The notes beneath the pieces were generated by a model, which had not been told where the DNA came from, made no database searches, and saw only the letters and a program-made list of their open reading frames with translations. From CAYZMS01 sp964479625 (GTDB lineage Bacteria; Bacteroidota; Bacteroidia; Chitinophagales; Saprospiraceae): a stretch of DNA of 64,000 bases. Location: positions 16,463-80,462 of the forward strand of contig CAYZMS010000020.1 of the NCBI GenBank assembly GCA_964479625.1. Reading direction: 5' to 3'. The translations under genes were made by a program, and so were the position numbers. This document shows positions 1 to 7,841 of the stretch, piece after piece. How positions within the stretch are numbered: position 1 is the stretch's first letter; each line of letters begins with the position of its first letter.

Positions 1-75
1 GGAAAGGTATTTCTTAATGTATAATAATTAGGGTAAACACCAACACTATCGTTTAACCTTAAACGAACAAATGCT

Positions 76-996
76 ATGGCGAAAGAAGACTCAAGAGAAA
101 CGCTTTTAGCCCGTTGGTTAGAGGGAACACTAAGCGACAAAGAGCGGGAACAACTCGAGCAGGAAGAAGGATTCGACACCTTGCAGACGCTTGCCCGGAA
201 GTGGGCAGATTTACCTATCCCGGCATTTCTAAAGGAAAAGATAAGGGATCAGATCAAACAGCAAGAAGAGCCTGTACCTGCCGGTAGAATGACTATTATG
301 TGGCCGTGGTCGATCGCTACCGGGATTGCTCTTATTCTAGCTGCAGGTTTTTGGTACTTTCAACGGGATGCTGCCATGGTTGTAGTTGAAAATGGCCCGG
401 GGGCTCCAGAGTCGCTGGAACTACCCGATGGTTCTCAGGTACGCTTGAATGCCACCAGCAAACTGGAATACAATAAAAAAACATGGGGAGACCAACGCCT
501 GGTACAACTGGAGGGCGAGGCCTGGTTTGATGTGGAAGATGGAAGTTCCTTCGAAGTACAAACGCCCCTTGGGGCTGTCCGGGTGCTGGGAACCACCTTT
601 AACGTACGACAACGTTACCAATCCCTTGAAGTAAGTTGCTATTCAGGAAGGGTGCAGGTGGAAGGTAGTGGGCAAAAGACGGAACTGCAAGAGGGGGAAA
701 TCGCTACCCTCCAGAATGGAGACCTGGTAATACAAACAGAAGAAAAAGAGGCGCCCTTTTGGTTTGGCGGGGAGTCTGTTTTTGATGCAGTCCCTTATTT
801 CCGGGTGATCTCTGAATTAGAGGCTCAATACGGGGTCGAAATTAAGATCCACTTGCCCCCCAATGAGAAAATCAAACCCTATACCGGAGAGTTCCCGCAA
901 GATGACCTTGTGCAAAGTCTCAAAAATGTGACTGAACCGTACGGATATAAAGTCATCAGAAGGAAGGAAGGGTATTACGAGATCAACCTGAATTAA
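76..996 (+). CDS. FecR family anti-sigma factor
   Basis: A 306-residue inner-membrane anti-sigma factor of the FecR type, expected to hold an ECF sigma factor inactive until a TonB-dependent receptor signals across the periplasm. Residues 1-70 form an acidic, helical cytoplasmic part. One hydrophobic segment lies near residues 75-95, followed by a FecR core at about 113-215 that opens with LPDGSQVRLNATSKL. The C-terminus (about 236-304) looks like the DUF4974 domain usual in Bacteroidota FecR proteins. The partner sigma factor would lie upstream, outside the window. The receptor expected downstream survives only as a fragment (1123-1560), so the signalling cassette looks broken. Family assignment is secure; present function is doubtful. 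Confidence 0.93.
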   Translation: MAKEDSRETLLARWLEGTLSDKEREQLEQEEGFDTLQTLARKWADLPIPAFLKEKIRDQIKQQEEPVPAGRMTIMWPWSIATGIALILAAGFWYFQRDAAMVVVENGPGAPESLELPDGSQVRLNATSKLEYNKKTWGDQRLVQLEGEAWFDVEDGSSFEVQTPLGAVRVLGTTFNVRQRYQSLEVSCYSGRVQVEGSGQKTELQEGEIATLQNGDLVIQTEEKEAPFWFGGESVFDAVPYFRVISELEAQYGVEIKIHLPPNEKIKPYTGEFPQDDLVQSLKNVTEPYGYKVIRRKEGYYEINLN

Positions 997-1122
997 TCCA
1001 TTTTGTAAAAAATCAACTTGGCCCTTGAACGTTCCAAAAGTATCGTTAACGGGACTTTTAATTCTTGTTCCTGGGTTACAAGGAGCGGGGTACTGCACAA
1101 ACTTAATGCTTAAGGCCCAGAT

Positions 1123-1560
1123 AAAATGCTGGGATGTTTTTTGTAGTTTATTCTTGGTCCTTTAAACTCCAGGCTCGGCCCAATCTTACCTTAGCCTTAC
1201 AGAAGCCTTACAGCAAATAGAAAGTTCCAGTGACCTTACCTTTATTTACAAGCCTGAAACACTACAGGGCATTTGCCTGGAGAGCTACCATTGGGAAGGT
1301 AGCGTAGAGCGAACCCTGGAAACAAAACTGAAGGAGCGAGGGCTGTTGCTCCGGCAAATGGTGTTGAACCATACCTGCGTGTAACCGGAAAAACAGAGGA
1401 TCCCATCCTTTACGAGGATCGCAAGAGCGAACGGCTGCCCAATTATCTGCAATAGCTACGACTTGATCTATCCGGATGTTCTTGGAGAATCAACCAATAT
1501 TCTGGAGTTTGATACGGTTTTATTACCCTGCACACCAAATTTGTTTGTACAGTTTAATTG
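1123..1560 (+). pseudogene. remnant of SusC-type TonB receptor (STN domain)
   Basis: No intact gene lies between fecR and 1678, but bases 1172-1384 form an open stretch of 70 codons without a usable start, ending in TAA. Its translation (GSAQSYLSLTEALQQIESSS, then DLTFIYKPETLQG) matches the secretin/TonB N-terminal (STN) domain that begins FecR-linked TonB-dependent receptors. A possible signal-peptide start near 1126 (ATG CTG GGA TGT) is cut by a stop and a frame change. After 1384 the frame is closed and no plug or barrel follows. It is placed directly behind fecR, where the receptor normally sits. I read it as a deleted, frameshifted receptor; exact boundaries are uncertain. Confidence 0.68.
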
Positions 1561-1677
1561 TTAGCAGGTAAGGGGCTATTAGAAATAAAACCCAATTTAT
1601 TCAAAGTTTTATAAATTTGAGGACTGGGCAATTGATATACTGGTTCAGGTATTATTTAATAGAAATTTTGTTATCCA

Positions 1678-2100
1678 ATGAAAACACTACCCATTTTCCT
1701 TTTTATTTGTTCTACTTTTGTAATTCTGCCTGATCTAGTTGCTCAACAGGTTCGTTACCCAAAGCCCGGTGCTCCCGGCACCTGGCAAGTGCTTGGGCGT
1801 ACCAGTGCAAACTTGACCGGCGACCATGATGCTATCATTCTTAGGGGCCCATTCAATAATTTTCGACAGATCAAATTCCGGGTATCAGACGCCCCCCTGG
1901 ATATTCGTCGAATGACCGTCACCTATGACAATGGTTCCACGGAACGTATTGAAACCCGATTCACCATCCCGCAAGGCGGCGATAGCCGGGTAATCGATTT
2001 AAGGGGTGGTTCCCGGAAATTAAGGCGGGTAGACTTTTGGTACGATACTCGTGGTACCTTCAAAGGAAGAGCAGATGTTACCCTCTATGGGCGAAAATAA
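1678..2100 (+). CDS. secreted protein resembling DUF2541
   Basis: A 140-residue exported protein. The N-terminus is a clear signal peptide (MKTLPIFLFICSTFVILPDLVA, then QQ). The mature part is basic and beta-rich, with the pattern W-x-LG ... D-AIIL-G ... IRRMTVTYDNG ... VIDLRGGSRKLRRVDFWY. This pattern of a nucleotide-independent beta-sandwich with arginine-rich strands resembles the small periplasmic DUF2541 family (E. coli YaaI). The resemblance is judged by eye and the function is unknown. It stands alone, with a long AT-rich leader upstream and a separate lipoprotein gene 74 bp downstream. Confidence 0.8.
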   Translation: MKTLPIFLFICSTFVILPDLVAQQVRYPKPGAPGTWQVLGRTSANLTGDHDAIILRGPFNNFRQIKFRVSDAPLDIRRMTVTYDNGSTERIETRFTIPQGGDSRVIDLRGGSRKLRRVDFWYDTRGTFKGRADVTLYGRK

Positions 2101-2174
2101 GGACAAGGAACCTGCTTTAGCTTTATACTTGAACAACTCCCGCGAGTGAAAATCCTTTATTAAAACACCTAATT

Positions 2175-2837
2175 ATGAAAAATAAAAGTATTCAACAGGC
2201 CCTTCTTTTTGCAGCCCTGTTCAGTATGTTCGCTTGCGGTCCTTCCATAAAAGTGACGGAAAGCTGGATGAACCAGGAATTGACCGGAAAGGAGAAATAC
2301 CAGAAGGTTTTTATTTTCACCCTTAGCAATCGCCTGGATGTAAGAAAATCCGTGGAAGATGCTTTTGCGAACACCATCAATAAACAAGGGGATATTACTG
2401 TGATAAGGGGCTACGAAGTCTTCCCACCGGATTTCTTAAATGGTAAACCGGAAAAGGCAGCCGTCCTGCAACAGATACAAGCTACTGGAGCCGATGTCCT
2501 TTTAATTACCGCTTTGATCGATAGTAAGGAAGAAACCCGTCATGTGCCGGGCACTACCAATTATTACACGCCTTATCCGGCCTATCCGCACTATGGAGCT
2601 TTCGGGAGCTATTACGGCTACCATTCCTCCTATATGTATGATCCTGGATATTATGTAGAAGATCAAACGTATTTCCTGGAAAGCAATTTTTATGACCTCC
2701 GTACAGAGGAGATCATCTGGTCGGCACAATCCGAGATCCTGAATCCAAACAACCTCGACAAGGTGGCCGACAAATATTCCAAGGAGCTGATCGAGCGCCT
2801 GAAAAAAGACGGTAGCCTCAGAAGAAAGGGAAGCTAA
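2175..2837 (+). CDS. lipoprotein with tyrosine-rich segment
   Basis: A 220-residue predicted lipoprotein. The lipobox FAC-G gives a lipidated Cys at about residue 21. The body has alternating beta/alpha segments (KYQKVFIFTLSNRLDVRKSVEDAF, ATGADVLLITALI) like envelope lipoproteins of the DUF4136 kind, though I cannot assign that family firmly. Between about residues 123 and 165 it carries an insertion very rich in Tyr, Pro, Gly and His (YYTPYPAYPHYG, YYGYHSSYMY), which looks like a low-complexity surface loop. The gene ends 5 bp from the convergent recO stop. Function unknown. Confidence 0.82.
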   Translation: MKNKSIQQALLFAALFSMFACGPSIKVTESWMNQELTGKEKYQKVFIFTLSNRLDVRKSVEDAFANTINKQGDITVIRGYEVFPPDFLNGKPEKAAVLQQIQATGADVLLITALIDSKEETRHVPGTTNYYTPYPAYPHYGAFGSYYGYHSSYMYDPGYYVEDQTYFLESNFYDLRTEEIIWSAQSEILNPNNLDKVADKYSKELIERLKKDGSLRRKGS

Positions 2838-2842
2838 CCTCC

Positions 2843-3571
2843 TCACTCAAAAACCCTGCCATAGATCAAGTGGGTTTGGACATCCTGGAAGTTTTCGATA
2901 TGGAGCCGATAGAACGTTAACAGGCCTTCCAATAGTCCTCTGCGCTCCGATCTGGTAAGGGGAACCTTATAGCAATTGCCGCGTTCGCTTTGCAACAACT
3001 GCCACAAACTGGTGCTCAATTCCGGTGATAAATGATAGGGGTGGGAGGGGGCCAACTCGCAGAAAAGGCCTTCCTGCAGGTCAAATAGAAAGTTTGGTGG
3101 TTCTCCGGATTCGATTCCTGGGCTAAAGCCCAATTCGGAGGCCAGTTCGAGCAGAAAGAAAAGGTGATTATTGTTGACCGGCGTTTCACACTGATCCAGG
3201 TGGAGATAGGTTTGGAATAGTAAGGCAAAAAGGGTGGGATTGGCTTCCGGTTCCCGGATCACATTTCTGGCTACTTCGGTAATAAATAAGCCTAAAGCTC
3301 CCCGGCTGACATCAAAAGAAAGCTGTTGGTATACGTGCGCCGGCCGGATTTCCTTGATCCGGTTGAGGGACTTATCTGTGCGGGCATAGGCAACCAATTC
3401 CACCAATGACATGGATTGGAATAAGGCAGCTTTCAAAGGGGCCTTTGGACTCCTCACGCCATTAACAATGTATTTTTGTAAGCCCCTTTCTTCGGTGTAG
3501 ATATCAACGATCAGGCTGGTTTCCGAATATTTTATGGCTCTGAAGACGATTCCCCGTGTTTTTATTAACAT
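2843..3571 (-). CDS. recO: DNA repair protein RecO
   Basis: A 242-residue RecO, the RecFOR mediator that loads RecA onto SSB-coated single-stranded DNA and anneals complementary strands. The N-terminus (MLIKTRGIVFRAIKYSETSLIVDIYTEERG) is the typical RecO OB-fold start, with the usual K-T-x-GIV and Y-x-E-x-S-x-I pattern. The rest is the helical C-terminal domain (ITEVARNVIREPEANPTLF; LELASELGFSPG). The four zinc-binding Cys of some RecO proteins are not present as a set, which is common in Bacteroidota. Length is normal. It stands alone between convergent and divergent neighbours. Confidence 0.96.
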   Translation of the reverse strand: MLIKTRGIVFRAIKYSETSLIVDIYTEERGLQKYIVNGVRSPKAPLKAALFQSMSLVELVAYARTDKSLNRIKEIRPAHVYQQLSFDVSRGALGLFITEVARNVIREPEANPTLFALLFQTYLHLDQCETPVNNNHLFFLLELASELGFSPGIESGEPPNFLFDLQEGLFCELAPSHPYHLSPELSTSLWQLLQSERGNCYKVPLTRSERRGLLEGLLTFYRLHIENFQDVQTHLIYGRVFE

Positions 3572-4001
3572 AGCAATGCGTAGTCCAGAATTTGAATGTT
3601 ATGATCCTGCAGGAAAGTAGAATAATGCTATACAATTAGGTTTTAAGTTATGGAATAAATGAAGAATTAGATCCAAAAATTGTTTTGTAGATTCAATATG
3701 ATGGGTTATTTAAAACTATCGGAATCGATTTTTGTGGCATATTAAAGTGTTAAACTTGCGGTTTTTTAATTTTAAACAGGCCTTTTAATATTTTTTGCGT
3801 TAAAATTCAGCTACTTTAAATGGAATTGCTTTATAAATAGCCTTTTAGTTAACTTTTCCCATAATAAATTGGTTTTTTTAACATTAAAATGATGTATCCG
3901 GGGATACTTTTTTCAGTGCAGGGCGTTTTCCCAGTGAGAATATCTTGGAAGGAATTTCCTTTCAAAAGCCATGAACACCAAATTACTGAAACTGTCTAAT
4001 T
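3572..4001. other. AT-rich intergenic region, recO / secreted protein
   Basis: No coding sequence of credible length on either strand. The stretch is strongly AT-rich with many T-runs. It contains a compact hairpin followed by six T (listed separately at 3894-3913), about 90 bp before the next start. It also holds a loose promoter-like pair: TTTG near 3734, then TAAACTTG near 3754, spaced 16 rather than the usual 19. That layout would allow either a leader attenuator for the 4002 gene or a short RNA ending at 3913. Confidence 0.5.
3894..3913 (+). terminator. short hairpin plus T6 in leader region
   Basis: GTATCC-GGGGATAC followed directly by TTTTTT: a 5-6 bp stem with a very tight loop and a U-run on the plus strand. 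No gene upstream on the plus strand needs a terminator here, because recO points the other way. It would therefore end an unannotated short transcript or act in the leader of the 4002 gene. Confidence 0.45.
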
Positions 4002-4784
4002 ATGAAACCCCTATTCGTCCTTTTAATTTCTATGAAGGTTTCGGCACTTATCGCCGCAAGTCAATCTTTTGATCCTTGTGCCTACACCCCCGAAAAAGGT
4101 GCTGCTTTTAAACAACAAAAAGAAGCCATACAGGAACACCTCCTACAAGGTAGCTGGGTGTTACAGGAAGACGGCAGGGAGGTTTTCCTGCAGTTTTCGC
4201 CATTGGGTAGTGTAGGTATGGTGAGCCGTGAAAAAACTGGACTTTTTGCCAAATCCCGTGCGCGATGGGAGCTTCAGGTTCAAGATAATCAACTGGTACT
4301 GCAGATAAAAATGGCAACAAACCATACCAGCACTTATCACTTTAAGGAAGTTTGTCCTCCATTTATTTTGACCAACCAACGGGGGCGGCAACTTCTTCTG
4401 GATTCAACGGAACCCAGAACATCTTTCAATCCAGAGCAATTTTTGGGGTATTGGGAACACCCGGTCTCTATTGAATTGCTTTCAAAGATCTTTAACTGCC
4501 CGGCAGATGCACTGGGCCCCTCCCGTGCCATTCTCGGCCTGGATTTCCGCCCCAATGGGACTTATATGCTTCATCTCTATTGCCAGCAACGGGGCCTGTC
4601 AAAAACGGAATCGGGTACCTGGGAAGTAAGCCATGACGGTCGGTTTGTTTTCCTGAAGCCCGGTGATGGAGATCGTTGCCTGCGCGTCAAGCACCTGCAG
4701 CTTGATGAGATGGTTGTTGAACATGCAGTTCCTTTCGTCGATTCCAATATGGAGGTGATGGCTTTCTACTACAACAAATTCTAG
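4002..4784 (+). CDS. secreted protein with two lipocalin-like modules
   Basis: A 260-residue protein with an N-terminal hydrophobic signal segment (FVLLISMKVSALIAAS) and an export-type start. Two halves look alike in layout. One, near residues 46-105, starts LLQGSWVLQEDGREVFLQFS and has an internal RWELQVQDNQLVL. The other, near residues 147-230, runs FLGYWEHPV ... LDFRPNGTYML ... GTWEVSHDGRFVFLK. Both follow the G-x-W ... F-x-x-x-G ... G-x-W-x-(7-8)-L pattern of lipocalin-like beta-barrels found in many Bacteroidota envelope proteins. Internal duplication is inferred, not proven. No catalytic motif seen; function unknown. Confidence 0.78.
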   Translation: MKPLFVLLISMKVSALIAASQSFDPCAYTPEKGAAFKQQKEAIQEHLLQGSWVLQEDGREVFLQFSPLGSVGMVSREKTGLFAKSRARWELQVQDNQLVLQIKMATNHTSTYHFKEVCPPFILTNQRGRQLLLDSTEPRTSFNPEQFLGYWEHPVSIELLSKIFNCPADALGPSRAILGLDFRPNGTYMLHLYCQQRGLSKTESGTWEVSHDGRFVFLKPGDGDRCLRVKHLQLDEMVVEHAVPFVDSNMEVMAFYYNKF

Positions 4785-4858
4785 GATGTCCTGGCAAGCA
4801 GGCCATTTAGCCCCTCCAATCCCTTTTACCGGATTTGAGGGGCTCGGCCAGGGGTAAC

Positions 4859-5191
4859 CTACCATTCGTCCCAACCTTCCAGTTGTTCGGGCTTGTAATT
4901 TTTCTTGGTAAAAGCGCGTCGTTTTTGTCGTTCCAAAACTACCCGGGCCAGGGCTATATTAGGAGGTTCCACAGCACCGGGAGCAAGGGCGGCCTGCACC
5001 TTTTTTTCTGCAACGTCCAGGCGGTACATCAGGCTAAGCAGCACCTCCAGTTGGTATTCTATCATGTAGGCGATCTGATTTGCAAGTACCTGCAGTAGTT
5101 CCTCTTCGGTAATTGATGCTGATTCCAGGCTTTCCAGTTCAAAATCCTGTTTTAAAAGGGCAGCAGTCTGTGGGATCAAATCTTCAGCCAT
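4859..5191 (-). CDS. conserved helical protein of unknown function
   Basis: A 110-residue acidic, mostly helical cytoplasmic protein without signal peptide or membrane segment. It has a leucine-rich middle (EEELLQVLANQIAYMIEYQLEVLLSLMYRLDV) and a conserved-looking tail (NIALARVVLERQKRRAFTKK; ending EQLEGWDEW). The start lies 7 bp after the stop of the FMN oxidase gene, so it should be the last gene of the minus-strand catabolic series. The composition and tight spacing support a real gene. I do not recognise the family. Confidence 0.78.
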   Translation of the reverse strand: MAEDLIPQTAALLKQDFELESLESASITEEELLQVLANQIAYMIEYQLEVLLSLMYRLDVAEKKVQAALAPGAVEPPNIALARVVLERQKRRAFTKKNYKPEQLEGWDEW

Positions 5192-5198
5192 AATTCAC

Positions 5199-6488
5199 TT
5201 AGGTTGATTGTTTTTGGAGGGTGGAAGCCCGAATATCAGAGATAGTTTTGCAACCGCTCAGTCGCATGGTAAGTTCAAAGTCTGCCATTAGGTTTCGAAT
5301 GACGGCTTCAACGCCTCCCGCTCCTTGGAGAGCAAGGCCATAAACGTACGGACGCCCAAGGCAAACCGCGCTGGCCCCCAGGGCAATGGCCTTGAACATG
5401 TCGGCCCCACTTCGAATGCCGCTATCCATCAAAACAGGGATTTTTCCTCCGATCACCTGAACAATATCCGGTAGGGCATCAATGGTGGAGATGGCACCAT
5501 CAACCTGCCTCCCGCCATGATTGGAAACGATAATGCCATCCATACCTTCGTCCAGGGCGCGCTGGGCGTCTTGCGGGTGCAGAATGCCTTTGAGTAAAAT
5601 GGGGAGTTGCGTATGATCTCGTAAAAAAGCCAGGTCCTCCCAATTTAATGCCGGATTGGTATAAGTATTGATAAAGGTTCGAACTGCCTTAAGTGCTTTT
5701 CCAGACCGGATATTGTGCCAACGGCTTCCGGGATAGTTGCCTGCCATTTGCCAAAGGGCTCGGATGGTATTCAGGTTGATACGACTTTTGGGCTGTTGGG
5801 TTAGGTCTTCCTCGACTGGCTTTTCTGTTATTCGCTGAAAAACTGGGTCGCTGGTATATTGGGCAATTCCCATACCCTTTAAAAAGGGGAGGGATGCCAG
5901 GTCTAGGTCGCGCAATCGCCATCCTAGCATGGTGGTGTCCAGCGTAACGACTATGGCCTCACAGCCACAGGCTTCGGCTCGCCTGACCAGGCTTGCCACC
6001 AGGTCGTTGGAGGTACTCCAGTACAATTGGAACCAGCGGGGGCTGTTGCCCATGTGTTGGCTGCAAACCTCCATGGGCACTGATGCCTGGTTGGAAAAAA
6101 TGTAAGGGACCTTCAGTTGGCCAGCAGCTTCTGCCACTGCGAGGTCTGCCTTTTGGTGAACCATTTCCAGGACGCCAATTGGGGCCAATAGTAGCGGGGC
6201 AGGTAGGAGCCTTCCGAATAATTCCACCCCCATATCCACCTCCGATACATCTTTTAGCATACGAGGGACAATCCGCCACCGATTAAATCCGCTGCGATTA
6301 CTTTGGATGGTGGTTTCGACCCCTGCTCCACCGGCTATGTAGCCAAAGGCTTTTCTGCTCATACGCCTTCTGGCAGCCCCCTCCAAAAGGTTCAGATCTG
6401 TAGGGATAGCTGGCCGCCGGCCAGCCAGGCCATGGAGGTAGATGTCGCGTTGGCGTTGGAGCGCGGAGAAGGAGCTTGCTGCTTTCAT
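5199..6488 (-). CDS. FMN-dependent alpha-hydroxy-acid oxidase (lactate 2-monooxygenase-like)
   Basis: A TIM-barrel flavoenzyme of the glycolate oxidase/lactate dehydrogenase family that oxidises an L-2-hydroxy acid to the 2-oxo acid using FMN. Whole-length similarity is closest to lactate 2-monooxygenase: an N-terminal IYLHGL, then YIAGGAG, PRMLKDVSEVDM, APIGVL, VTLDTTMLGWRLRDLD, and the catalytic-His motif SNHGGRQVDGA near residue 320. I start at the ATG at 6488 (429 residues), because that residue aligns with the family start; an in-frame ATG at 6524 would add 12 residues. It lies 60 bp behind hpd. Substrate cannot be read from sequence; an aromatic 2-hydroxy acid such as 4-hydroxyphenyllactate would fit the context. 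Confidence 0.9.
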   Translation of the reverse strand: MKAASSFSALQRQRDIYLHGLAGRRPAIPTDLNLLEGAARRRMSRKAFGYIAGGAGVETTIQSNRSGFNRWRIVPRMLKDVSEVDMGVELFGRLLPAPLLLAPIGVLEMVHQKADLAVAEAAGQLKVPYIFSNQASVPMEVCSQHMGNSPRWFQLYWSTSNDLVASLVRRAEACGCEAIVVTLDTTMLGWRLRDLDLASLPFLKGMGIAQYTSDPVFQRITEKPVEEDLTQQPKSRINLNTIRALWQMAGNYPGSRWHNIRSGKALKAVRTFINTYTNPALNWEDLAFLRDHTQLPILLKGILHPQDAQRALDEGMDGIIVSNHGGRQVDGAISTIDALPDIVQVIGGKIPVLMDSGIRSGADMFKAIALGASAVCLGRPYVYGLALQGAGGVEAVIRNLMADFELTMRLSGCKTISDIRASTLQKQST

Positions 6489-6548
6489 ACTATAAATTAA
6501 ACGAAATAAGGGCGGATTTACCAACTGGTGAAGCCGCGTTTATTGCGT

Positions 6549-7670
6549 TTATAAATTACCTCTCCGTTCTTGTTCGCGTTCGATAGCTTCGAATAAGGCT
6601 TTGAAATTCCCCTTGCCAAAAGAACGGGCGCCCTCGCGCTGGATGATCTCATAGAAAACGGTAGGGCGATCCTGTACCGGTTTGGTGAATATCTGCAGCA
6701 AATACCCTTCTTCATCCCGGTCAACCAGGATATTTAGGCGCTTTAAGTCATCTATGTCCTCCTTAATTGTTCCAACCCGTTCAAACAGGGTTTCGTAATA
6801 GGTTTCGGGTACGTGGAGGAATTCAACGCCCCGTTTACGCAACTCGCCTACCGTATGGATGATATCTTCCGTAGCTATGGCAATATGCTGGACACCTGGG
6901 CCCTTATAAAACTCCAGGTATTCATCGATCTGGCTTTTCTTTTTGCCTTCCGCGGGTTCGTTTATGGGAAATTTGATATAGCCATTGCCATTGGCAACTA
7001 CCTTGCTCATTAAAGCGGTGTAATCGGTAGAGATGTCCTTGTCATCAAAAGTGACCAATAAGTTGAACCCCAGCACATTCCGATAAAAATCTACCCAATG
7101 GTTCATTTTTCCCAGTTCTACGTTGCCTACGCAGTGGTCAACGTACTGCAAGCCGATGGGCTTGACCTCCATACGGGATTTTCTGGATTCAAAGCCGGGC
7201 AGGAAGGGCCCCTGGTATTGACCTCTTTCGACCAAGGTGTGAATGGTATCTCCGTATGTTTTGATGGCAGCAAGCTTTACAGTACCGTTCTCATCTTTTA
7301 ATTCAGAAGGTTCAAAAGCAGCGACTGCACCGCGTTCGATTGCGCTCTGGTAGGCCTGCTCTGCATCATCCACCCATAGGGCCAGGACTTTCACGCCGTC
7401 CCCGTGTTTGCTAACGTGCTGACTCACTTCATGCTCCGGGTCAAAAGCGCTGGTCAGGACCAGGGTGATCTTTCCCTGCCGCAACACGTAACTGGTCCTA
7501 TCGCGTTTGCCGGTTTCCGGGCCTCGGTAAGCAATATACTCGAACCCGAACGCGGTCTGGTAGAAATAGGCGGCTTGTTTGGCATTGCCTACATAGAATT
7601 CAATGTGGTCGGTCCCGTTGATGGGGAAGAGGTCAGTGGTGGTTGGTTTTAGTTTGGTTGGGCTATCCAT
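6549..7670 (-). CDS. hpd: 4-hydroxyphenylpyruvate dioxygenase
   Basis: A 373-residue Fe(II) dioxygenase that converts 4-hydroxyphenylpyruvate to homogentisate, the second step of tyrosine degradation. Two vicinal-oxygen-chelate (VOC) halves are visible: DHIEFYVGNAKQAAYFY near residue 21 and YVDHCVGNVELGKM near 176. The iron ligands are His179 (YVDHC), His262 (GVQHIAIAT) and Glu341 (VFYEIIQR). The C-terminal helix GNFKALFEAIEREQ is typical of true HPD. It lies in the same direction as hmgA (171 bp upstream) and the FMN oxidase (60 bp downstream). The related 4-hydroxymandelate synthase uses the same fold, but the hmgA neighbour favours HPD. Confidence 0.97.
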   Translation of the reverse strand: MDSPTKLKPTTTDLFPINGTDHIEFYVGNAKQAAYFYQTAFGFEYIAYRGPETGKRDRTSYVLRQGKITLVLTSAFDPEHEVSQHVSKHGDGVKVLALWVDDAEQAYQSAIERGAVAAFEPSELKDENGTVKLAAIKTYGDTIHTLVERGQYQGPFLPGFESRKSRMEVKPIGLQYVDHCVGNVELGKMNHWVDFYRNVLGFNLLVTFDDKDISTDYTALMSKVVANGNGYIKFPINEPAEGKKKSQIDEYLEFYKGPGVQHIAIATEDIIHTVGELRKRGVEFLHVPETYYETLFERVGTIKEDIDDLKRLNILVDRDEEGYLLQIFTKPVQDRPTVFYEIIQREGARSFGKGNFKALFEAIEREQERRGNL

Positions 7671-7841
7671 ACGATTTTTGAATTTTAGTTAAGAAGAGTT
7701 TGTCATTCCCATTACTTTCAAAATTCGAACGAGTTCTTTGCAAGAATCCGTATCCTTTTGCAAGGATTGGTCGATTGGGCTATTCTTTGGAAAAAGAATT
7801 AACCAAAAAAGGGTTTCAAGTGCTTTTTTGGAACATTAGAA

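Noticed and set aside
6488..6549. Reading hpd plus the FMN oxidase as a 4-hydroxymandelate synthase/oxidase pair, as in glycopeptide antibiotic synthesis
   Set aside because: hmgA lies directly upstream and the C-terminal helix of the dioxygenase is of the HPD type, so tyrosine catabolism explains the cluster better.
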